Source: Ruminococcus sp. (GTDB taxonomy: Bacteria; Bacillota; Clostridia; Oscillospirales; Ruminococcaceae). Taken from it: a stretch of 37,339 bases of DNA. The translations under genes were made by a program, and so were the position numbers. The notes below the pieces were generated by a model that did not search any database, was not told the DNA's origin, and worked only from the letters and a program-made list of their open reading frames with translations. Below are positions 31,434 through 37,339 of the stretch, in pieces. The first letter of the stretch is position 1; each line of letters begins with the position of its first letter. Where the stretch lies: assembly GCA_015066875.1 (NCBI GenBank), contig SVNM01000013.1, positions 1-37,339 of the forward strand, written 5' to 3'.

Positions 31434-32876
31434 ATGGAAAAGCTTTATAAAATCCATATGGGAAAAGCCAGGTGCGCTGTCGATTTAGGCGACGGCAGTG
31501 AGCGTGGCGAATACGTTAATCAGGACTATATCCTCCATAAGCTGGGACGCCCCCACAGAAGTATCAGTCTTATGTACTGCTACTACCCTCTCGATAAAGA
31601 GTGGCCCGGCCGTATCTCTGAGGTTATGAAGGACGCTCAGGTATCTTTCCAGTGGGATTATCCCTATGACGACTACTTTACCTATAAGGGCGGTTTAGGC
31701 GGTACTACCGATGATGAGCCCTTTACCTGTATGAGAGATGTCCGCAGACACGGTCAGGACGTTACTCTTACTCTCACTATGGACCCTAATCTCACTGATG
31801 AGCACCTTATGGCTATCGGTAAGGACCTGCGTCCCTTCGGCAGACTCCTTCTCCGTATCAACCACGAGGCTACAGGCAACTGGTTCTCTTTTAATAAGCG
31901 AGCTTCCTATCAGGAGGTTGCTGATTTCTTCTGCCGTGCAAGCAGAATTATCAAGGAGAACGCTCCAAATGTTTCTACTATCCTCTGTATCGGCGGTGTC
32001 GAGCACCCCGAAAAGGGCGGAGAAATCGAAATGGAAAAAGAGTTTTCTCAGGCTGTAAGAGAAACAGATATCTGGTCTGTTGACAAGTATATGGCTCTAC
32101 ACTGGGGCTGGCCTTACGATGTCGCAGAGCCGGGCGGTAAGTCTCACAGCAGAAGCTCTGTCCGCAAGACATATGAGATGACTAAGGCAAGCTATGAGCG
32201 CTTTAAGTTCATCAACGGCGGTGTTTCAAAGCCTATGGTTATGTCTGAATTCAATGCCGACGGCGATGTTACAGGCGCTTACGAACAGGCTGAAATGGTT
32301 AAAATGTTCTGCGATATCCTTAAAGAAGATAATGCTGACTGGTTCAGCGGATTTACCTTCTATCAGTTCCGCGACAGAGGCAGACTCGGCCTTGAAATTC
32401 AGGATCCCAATAATGCTGATGTGGGTATCGAACAGCCCGTTTTGAAAACATATAAGGAGATTATCCACGATGAGTGGTTCCTTCCCGAAATGACTATGGG
32501 CGATGAGCTCTCACTTCCCTGCACTCTCCGCTGGGGTGGCTCTGAGGACGCTGACGGTATTGCTGTTCCTCTTCACTTTGACGGCAATCCTCATTTCTGT
32601 GAACTGGTTTTTGAGGACGACTCTAACCTTATGATCGAAATCAACGGAAGATGGTTCTACAAGTCTCCTCAGGCAAAGACTATCGACCTTATGTCTGCTT
32701 TCTACGAGAAGCCTCTTGACGGTGAGTGTGATATGACTCTCAAGATTTTTGCTCCTCCCGCTACAGGCGAAAACGATCTCTCAGCTGAGGACGGTCTCTT
32801 CAACAGCTATACTACTATCGAGAAGCTTCCGAAAATCAGAATCAGAACTTCTGCCGTTGAACCCGCTAAGGACTGA
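31434..32876 (+). CDS. Putative cytosolic clan GH-A glycosidase (GH26-like)
   Basis: This 480-residue protein has a (beta/alpha)8 glycosidase pattern in residues ~40-350. RLLLRINHEATGNWFSFN resembles the acid/base motif of GH26 mannanases (Glu145 after His144), and KPMVMSEFNADG carries a likely nucleophile Glu272, 127 residues later. The terminal ~110 residues are a beta-rich domain (CTLRWGGSEDADGIAVPLHF). No signal peptide or dockerin is present, so it should act on oligosaccharides inside the cell. Its exact family is uncertain, and the mannan specificity is inference. It has its own consensus promoter and a terminator, so it is monocistronic. Codon choice is biased toward CTC, TCT, CCT and TAC compared with its neighbours, consistent with high expression. 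The ribosome site AAAGG is rather distant (13 bases). Confidence 0.7.
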   Translation: MEKLYKIHMGKARCAVDLGDGSERGEYVNQDYILHKLGRPHRSISLMYCYYPLDKEWPGRISEVMKDAQVSFQWDYPYDDYFTYKGGLGGTTDDEPFTCMRDVRRHGQDVTLTLTMDPNLTDEHLMAIGKDLRPFGRLLLRINHEATGNWFSFNKRASYQEVADFFCRASRIIKENAPNVSTILCIGGVEHPEKGGEIEMEKEFSQAVRETDIWSVDKYMALHWGWPYDVAEPGGKSHSRSSVRKTYEMTKASYERFKFINGGVSKPMVMSEFNADGDVTGAYEQAEMVKMFCDILKEDNADWFSGFTFYQFRDRGRLGLEIQDPNNADVGIEQPVLKTYKEIIHDEWFLPEMTMGDELSLPCTLRWGGSEDADGIAVPLHFDGNPHFCELVFEDDSNLMIEINGRWFYKSPQAKTIDLMSAFYEKPLDGECDMTLKIFAPPATGENDLSAEDGLFNSYTTIEKLPKIRIRTSAVEPAKD

Positions 32877-32916
32877 TAACCGCGTTATACAGGCAAACGT
32901 GACAATTATAATTAAA

Positions 32917-32957
32917 ATTCCGCTTCTGATTTTTATGTCAGAGGCGGATTGTTTTTT
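32917..32957 (+). terminator. Rho-independent terminator after GH26-like gene
   Basis: TCCGCTTCTGA (32919-32929) pairs with TCAGAGGCGGA (32938-32948), one U-G pair, followed by TTGTTTTTT. It is four bases from the -35 box of the next gene. Confidence 0.88.
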
Positions 32958-32960
32958 ACG

Positions 32961-32989
32961 TTGACTTTTGCACCCATTACTGTTATAAT
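32961..32989 (+). promoter_or_regulatory. Sigma-A promoter of the double GNAT gene
   Basis: TTGACT (32961-32966), 17 bases, TATAAT (32984-32989). The leader is about 35 bases to the ATG at 33031, preceded by CAGGAG. Confidence 0.82.
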
Positions 32990-33030
32990 TTAATCGGAAT
33001 TAAACCGTATTATCTGAACAGGAGTATCGT

Positions 33031-34032
33031 ATGGAGTTTATAAGACCTGCGCTGGCAACAGACGCTTCTCGTATTGCAGAAATTATTATTACCAATTACC
33101 GCGTTAATTTCTATCCGTTCTTCCGAAACGACTCGTTCTATTTCGGGGAGTTGAATGTTATGGATATGGCAACCGAATATGCGGAAGGCACAGATGCTCT
33201 CCGCAGTACCTATGTGTATGATGACGGCGTTGTTAAAGGTATAATCCGCATCTCAGGCAATGAAATCGAAAAGCTTTACATTGAGCCTCAGTTTCAGAGT
33301 CAGGGAATAGGTGCAAGGCTTCTTGACTTTGCTGTCAATGAGAAAAAAGCTTCATGGCTCTGGGTGCTTGAATACAACACACGCGGAATCTCGTTTTATC
33401 ATAAACACGGCTTTCTGCTCACAGGTGAGAAAATTATTGAGGACGAGTGGGTACCGCTTCTGAAAATGTCGAAAGCTCAGGAAATTCAGCTCCGCATCAT
33501 TACACAGAATTCCCCCGATAAAGCCCGATTGGAGGCTATAAACGAGGAAGCTTTCCCCGTTAATGAACGAAATTCCATTGACGACCTATTCGCTTCAGGT
33601 GGCGACGGTAATCTCGATATCATCGGAATTTACACCGATGATGAACTATCAGGCTTCTTCGCTGTAAGAAAATTCGGCAGAATACGCTATATGGCATATT
33701 TTGCTGTTTGCTCAGAGAAACGCTCTATGGGTATCGGCAGTAAGGCTCTGCATCTGCTTAAGGATTTCTACCCTTGCTGTCAGATTATAAATGAATTTGA
33801 AGCTCCCGATGAAATGGACGAGAATAACGCTGTCCGCCTGCGTCGCCGTGATTTTTACCTCAGAAACGGCTTCTGCGAAACAGGCTGGTACAGCTTCTAC
33901 GATGATACGGAATTTGTAATAGCCTGTTCAGACGCTCAGTTTGATATTGCTGAATTTCAGAAGTTTATTGTCTACCTTAATTCTATTGTTCCCGACCATA
34001 TTCCAAAGCCTTATCAGAAAAATATCATATAA
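33031..34032 (+). CDS. Tandem GNAT acetyltransferase
   Basis: This 333-residue protein has two GNAT domains. The first (~1-150) has the acetyl-CoA loop IEPQFQSQGIGARLLDFAVN and the motif YNTRGISFYHKHGF. The second (~160-310) has MAYFAVCSEKRSMGIGSKAL as its loop and RRRDFYLRNGFCETGW near the end. Such tandem arrangements can acetylate antibiotics, amines or protein N-termini; the substrate cannot be told. It is a single-gene transcript between a promoter at 32961 and a strong terminator at 34037. Confidence 0.9.
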   Translation: MEFIRPALATDASRIAEIIITNYRVNFYPFFRNDSFYFGELNVMDMATEYAEGTDALRSTYVYDDGVVKGIIRISGNEIEKLYIEPQFQSQGIGARLLDFAVNEKKASWLWVLEYNTRGISFYHKHGFLLTGEKIIEDEWVPLLKMSKAQEIQLRIITQNSPDKARLEAINEEAFPVNERNSIDDLFASGGDGNLDIIGIYTDDELSGFFAVRKFGRIRYMAYFAVCSEKRSMGIGSKALHLLKDFYPCCQIINEFEAPDEMDENNAVRLRRRDFYLRNGFCETGWYSFYDDTEFVIACSDAQFDIAEFQKFIVYLNSIVPDHIPKPYQKNII

Positions 34033-34036
34033 CACA

Positions 34037-34072
34037 AATGCTCCCGACTATTCATCGGGAGCATTTTTTTAC
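34037..34072. terminator. Terminator between convergent genes
   Basis: AATGCTCCCGA (34037-34047) pairs perfectly with TCGGGAGCATT (34055-34065), seven-base loop. The plus strand continues TTTTTTT. The symporter gene arriving from the other side may use it too, with a weaker tail. Confidence 0.9.
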
Positions 34073-35472
34073 TTAAAGAAATTGTAAAGGCCCATAAGGA
34101 ACACTGCAAGAACTATAACAGGAAGCACATAGGTCATATATCCGCGCATAAAGTTTTTCACCTTTATGCCTTTTCCCGTATTTGCTTCGTTTACAAAATT
34201 ATCCCAGCCCCACGCCTTTTTGCTTACGCAGAAAAGTATGAATATCAGCGAGCCTGTGGGAAGTATCAGATTGCTTACGATAAAGTCCTCAAGATCCATT
34301 ATTCCTGTTCCCTTACCAAAGGGCTCAATGAAGCTGAGCTTGTTGAAGCCAAGTGCACAGGGAAGCGAAAGCACAAACATCAGTATTCCGTTGATTATAC
34401 AGGATTTTTTTCTGCTCCAGCCGAATACGTCTCTTGTACAGGCAATGATTCCCTCAAACACCGTAAGAACTGTCGAAAGTGCTGCAAAGGTGAGGAAAAC
34501 AAAGAAGAGGCTTCCCCATAACCTTCCAAGTGGCATATTATTGAATATGTTGGGCAGTGTTATGAATATCAGGCTTGGACCGCTGTCAGGCTGTACTCCG
34601 TATGCAAAGCAGGCAGGGAAAATTATAAGTCCCGACGCAAATGCCACGAATGTATCAAGAAATGCTACGTTTACAGCTTCGCCCATCAATGCACGCTCTT
34701 TATCAATGTAGCTTCCGAATATCGCCATTGCTCCCATTCCGAGACTGAGAGTGAAAAACGCCTGATTCATCGCTCCTACTATTACATTGACAATGCCTGC
34801 TTCTTTCATATTTTCAATGCTGGGGAGAAGATAAAACTCAAGGCCGGCTTTTCCGCCTTCCATAAAAAAGCTTCTCACTGCAAGCACTACCATTATCAGA
34901 AGAAGCGCTATCATCATTGCTTTTGTGATTTTTTCAAGACCGTTCTGAAGCCCGAATGAACATACAAGAAATCCCACAACGACCACTATTGCCATAAAGC
35001 CCACCACTGTCGGCACACTTGTCAGCATATCACCGAAATACGTCTCTATTCCGCCACTGTCAAGTCCTACAAAATCTCCCTTTGCCGTAGCTATAAAATA
35101 GTAAAGCATCCAGCCTGCTACTGTTGTGTAGAACATCATCAGCAGATAGTTTCCTATCATTGCCACTATTCCATGAATGTGCCATTTGCTTCCCTTGGGT
35201 TCAAGCTCCTGATACATTCTTGCGGGACTCTTTCTGCTTGCTCTTCCAAGTGAGAATTCCATTGTAAGAACGGGAACTCCCATTATTATGAGAAAAAACA
35301 GGTATATAAACACAAATGCTCCGCCACCGTATTGTCCCACCATATACGGAAACTTCCACACGTTTCCTATGCCGATTGCACAGCCTGCACTGAGAAGCAG
35401 AAATCCCAGACGGCTTCCTAATTTTTCTCTGCCACCTGACTGTACTATCGTGCTGTTTTTCTTTGAGTCCAT
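34069..35472 (-). CDS. Sodium-dependent transporter of the NSS/SNF family
   Basis: This 467-residue protein with about twelve membrane segments belongs to the neurotransmitter:sodium symporter family, close to the bacterial LeuT-type amino-acid transporters. The first unwound helix, RLGFLLLSAGCAIGIGNVWK followed by FPYMVGQYGGGAFVFIYLFF, holds the conserved GIGNVWKFPY substrate and sodium site. It should import an amino acid with sodium, but specificity cannot be predicted. GGAGG precedes the ATG. It lies 55 bases downstream of the DUF4317 gene on the same strand and may be cotranscribed. The C-terminus is normal. Confidence 0.95.
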   Translation of the reverse strand: MDSKKNSTIVQSGGREKLGSRLGFLLLSAGCAIGIGNVWKFPYMVGQYGGGAFVFIYLFFLIIMGVPVLTMEFSLGRASRKSPARMYQELEPKGSKWHIHGIVAMIGNYLLMMFYTTVAGWMLYYFIATAKGDFVGLDSGGIETYFGDMLTSVPTVVGFMAIVVVVGFLVCSFGLQNGLEKITKAMMIALLLIMVVLAVRSFFMEGGKAGLEFYLLPSIENMKEAGIVNVIVGAMNQAFFTLSLGMGAMAIFGSYIDKERALMGEAVNVAFLDTFVAFASGLIIFPACFAYGVQPDSGPSLIFITLPNIFNNMPLGRLWGSLFFVFLTFAALSTVLTVFEGIIACTRDVFGWSRKKSCIINGILMFVLSLPCALGFNKLSFIEPFGKGTGIMDLEDFIVSNLILPTGSLIFILFCVSKKAWGWDNFVNEANTGKGIKVKNFMRGYMTYVLPVIVLAVFLMGLYNFFK

Positions 35473-35527
35473 AAAAACCTCCGATTTATATTACATTGAT
35501 TTATGTAGAACTGTAAGCCTGCTCATA

Positions 35528-36658
35528 TCAGCTGAGTGTTACAGGAAGTCCGTTTATCTCGATTGTAGGATCGTCAATATCTATAAGCAGACATCTTCTG
35601 CCGTCAACTACGCTTGTTCTTATCTTATCTGTCGCAGACGGCTTGATGTTTACTGTTATTCCCGGAGTTGCAAGTACTGTTTTTGTCTCGATAAGATTTG
35701 ATACAGTAAGGGGTGCGTTTCCACAGGTTTTCTCGTATACAGGCTCAAGCATCTGAAGTCTCTCCTCAGGCACGCCCGAATCGCTGAGAATTGTTTTCAG
35801 CTTTGTGTTGTCAATTACTGTCTTGTCGGTATCGTGCTTGTTTTCCTCGGCAACCTCCTGAAGCTTCTCGTTCACTGTCTTTATGAGCATATAGTCAAGG
35901 TCATCGCCCACTACGCTCTTGAGAATATTCTGAAAGCTTGCCTTTTCGTTATCGGCACTCATTACAAAGCTACAGCCAAGAACCTCCTCTATAATGGAAA
36001 TATTCGGCTTGTTGGCTGTTTTGCTGTAGTACATTACGTGGTTTATATCACTGCTTCTGTTGCTGAATACGGGATATAAAAATCCGTCTGACGGAGCCTT
36101 GCTGATTATAAGCTCGGTATTGAGCTTCTTTGTGATTTCATTGTTGAATGAGTCAAACACAAAGCCGTCGCTTCCTGTATTTACGGGACATATTGCTGTA
36201 AGCAGATAACGGTAAACCTCGTCCTCGCCCTCGGCATATTCGTCCATTTTGTCCTTTGTGCGCACTGTATATGCACAGTAGGCTGTAATAACCGCAAAGG
36301 GACCTGTATAGACTATATTGTTTACGATATGATTGAGGAAATTCTCCACACATTCCTCGTCCTTGAGCTCTGATTTCAGAAGCTTGTAAAGAACTTCCTG
36401 AGGCTTTCCTTCCTCATACGCTTCGTTGGGAAATTCATACTCAACAAAGGACTTGCCTACGTTTGTGTTAAGCACCTTCTTCAGAGTCTCGTCATACACA
36501 TCGTGCTCCTCAACAGGCATTGTAAGACAGGAATTCACATTGTGATATCGTAAATTCTTGTCTGCGTCAACAAAGGCGGTAAGTATTCTTTCCATTATGA
36601 AAAATCCGCTTTTATCGGAAAAGTTCTTCTTGATTTCAGCTGTTTCCTTTTTATTCAT
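35528..36658 (-). CDS. DUF4317 domain protein
   Basis: This 376-residue cytosolic protein matches DUF4317, a family found mainly in Clostridia and Ruminococcaceae. The start MNKKETAEIKKNF and the region YHNVNSCLTMPVEEHDVYDE are typical. A later LDYMLIKTVNEKLQEVAEEN helix and a TPGITVNIKPSATDKIRTSV strand region are also typical. It has no signal peptide, no membrane segment and no catalytic motif that I can name. The function is unknown. AGAGG precedes the ATG, and a promoter is at 36726-36754. Confidence 0.9.
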   Translation of the reverse strand: MNKKETAEIKKNFSDKSGFFIMERILTAFVDADKNLRYHNVNSCLTMPVEEHDVYDETLKKVLNTNVGKSFVEYEFPNEAYEEGKPQEVLYKLLKSELKDEECVENFLNHIVNNIVYTGPFAVITAYCAYTVRTKDKMDEYAEGEDEVYRYLLTAICPVNTGSDGFVFDSFNNEITKKLNTELIISKAPSDGFLYPVFSNRSSDINHVMYYSKTANKPNISIIEEVLGCSFVMSADNEKASFQNILKSVVGDDLDYMLIKTVNEKLQEVAEENKHDTDKTVIDNTKLKTILSDSGVPEERLQMLEPVYEKTCGNAPLTVSNLIETKTVLATPGITVNIKPSATDKIRTSVVDGRRCLLIDIDDPTIEINGLPVTLS

Positions 36659-36725
36659 TTTTCTTTACCTCTCATATTACTTTTTCCATATTACGAAAAA
36701 ACTGCCGTAAAAGGACATTTCTATT

Positions 36726-36754
36726 ATTATAACTTATTTTTATGCCGATTGCAA
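36726..36754 (-). promoter_or_regulatory. Sigma-A promoter of the DUF4317 gene
   Basis: On the minus strand, TTGCAA (36749-36754), 17 bases, TATAAT (36726-36731). Confidence 0.75.
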
Positions 36755-36817
36755 CGTTTTTTTTGCCCTCTTTTACGTAAGTTATTAAATCATTCATATG
36801 TTTGGAATAATTTTGTA

Positions 36818-36846
36818 TTGAAATTACTATGATTTGGTGCTATACT
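36818..36846 (+). promoter_or_regulatory. Sigma-A promoter of the terminal lipoprotein gene
   Basis: TTGAAA (36818-36823), 17 bases, TATACT (36841-36846). It fires away from the DUF4317 promoter. Confidence 0.68.
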
Positions 36847-36889
36847 TATTTATTGTATTATCAGATGAAAGGAAAGGTTATTCTTGATT

Positions 36890-37339
36890 ATGATGAAAAA
36901 ATTTATTTCCGCTCTTACTGCCGTGACGCTCGCTTTTTCCTTCGCTTCCTGCAGTGATAAGGATGAAAAGAAAAGCTCGGTGAATGAAAACGACTCTTCT
37001 GTTTCAGAAACTACTTCCGATAACTCTGCCGAAACAACCTCTGCTAAGGAGGAAGTACAGGAGGAAACTACTGAGCCCCTTGCTCCTACTCATAAGGAGA
37101 CTGTTACATCTTCCCTCGGTTCGCAGATTACCGTAAGCAAAACTATTTCCCGTGAGGAAGGTAAAAATACGCTTTCAGTTCCCCTTTCCGAGTTTATTCA
37201 GGACGGCGATAAAATAGAGTCCTTCACCTTTGTGGTTTACTCTGACGGCGGTAATATCGGCACCTATCAGGGAGGATGCGGTATTTCAGTGTTCTCTGAG
37301 TGTCCTTCCGCTACCGATACAGGCTGGTATCAGTCGGAA
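36890..37339 (+). CDS. Lipoprotein, N-terminal part only
   Basis: The frame is open to the window end (150 codons). The start is ATG 36890 or the adjacent ATG 36893, with GGAAAGG upstream. The signal sequence FISALTAVTLAFSFASC has the lipobox Cys at residue 21. An acidic Ser/Thr/Glu linker to ~residue 70 follows, then a beta-rich domain with SFTFVVYSDGGNIGTYQGG and CGISVFSECPSATDTGWYQS. That region resembles a carbohydrate-binding beta-sandwich, but it is cut by the edge. The function is unknown. Confidence 0.8.
   Translation, partial: MMKKFISALTAVTLAFSFASCSDKDEKKSSVNENDSSVSETTSDNSAETTSAKEEVQEETTEPLAPTHKETVTSSLGSQITVSKTISREEGKNTLSVPLSEFIQDGDKIESFTFVVYSDGGNIGTYQGGCGISVFSECPSATDTGWYQSE

Noticed and set aside
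1..37339. tRNA, rRNA or known riboswitch
   Set aside because: No cloverleaf, rRNA-like segment or recognisable riboswitch core was noticed in the gaps read by eye; a covariance-model search would be needed to exclude small RNAs.

Overview
The window looks like a chromosomal segment of a gut or rumen Firmicute close to Ruminococcus (Oscillospiraceae). This is an inference. It rests on two dockerin-bearing secreted proteins, one of them a GH44 cellulase, on a CotH-family lipoprotein, on cell-wall-binding-repeat and Thr/Glu-rich surface proteins, on DUF4317 and DUF4298 proteins, on strong AGGAGG ribosome sites, and on many sigma-A promoters with exact 17-base spacing. No rRNA, tRNA, CRISPR array, complete transposon or phage gene was seen.

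Layout. 1-1890: a SAP/DUF6434-type protein and a cyclase-family metal hydrolase, both on the minus strand. 1862-5215: an XRE-type regulator translationally coupled to a cellulosomal GH44 enzyme. 5562-9240: a plus-strand housekeeping and resistance-type operon (TfoX-N, methyltransferase, GNAT, RibD-like reductase, flavodoxin, GNAT, and a truncated GNAT that runs into a terminator). 9292-11610: a large orphan lipoprotein with a solute-binding domain. 11774-12209: a gene remnant, a long fold-back element and a terminator. 12266-18265: small metabolic and regulatory genes, namely a VOC protein, a five-gene minus-strand operon ending in a YaiI protein, an AraC/GyrI regulator, a peroxiredoxin and a membrane-tethered XRE regulator. 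18332-22352: a CotH lipoprotein and a glucose-type PTS permease with EIIA-EIIC-EIIB order.

22472-31175 is a run of minus-strand genes for the cell surface and extracytoplasmic redox. In transcription order it holds a wall-binding transglutaminase-like protein (interrupted by one in-frame TGA), a TEAP-repeat lipoprotein, an MBOAT O-acyltransferase, its AlgJ/AlgX-like SGNH partner, a dockerin protein, a P-loop kinase, CcdA, a TlpA/ResA-like protein and thioredoxin. The most interesting proposal is that the MBOAT, SGNH partner and dockerin protein form an extracellular acylation module tied to the cellulosome or cell wall; this is inference from gene order. 31366-37339: a cytosolic clan GH-A (GH26-like) glycosidase behind a perfect consensus promoter, a double GNAT protein, an NSS-family sodium symporter, a DUF4317 protein and the start of another lipoprotein cut by the window edge.

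How they fit together: several genes serve plant-polysaccharide use (GH44, dockerin protein, GH26-like enzyme, PTS, solute-binding lipoprotein) and surface building (CotH, TGase-like, MBOAT). The TlpA-CcdA-Trx genes would carry reducing power across the membrane.
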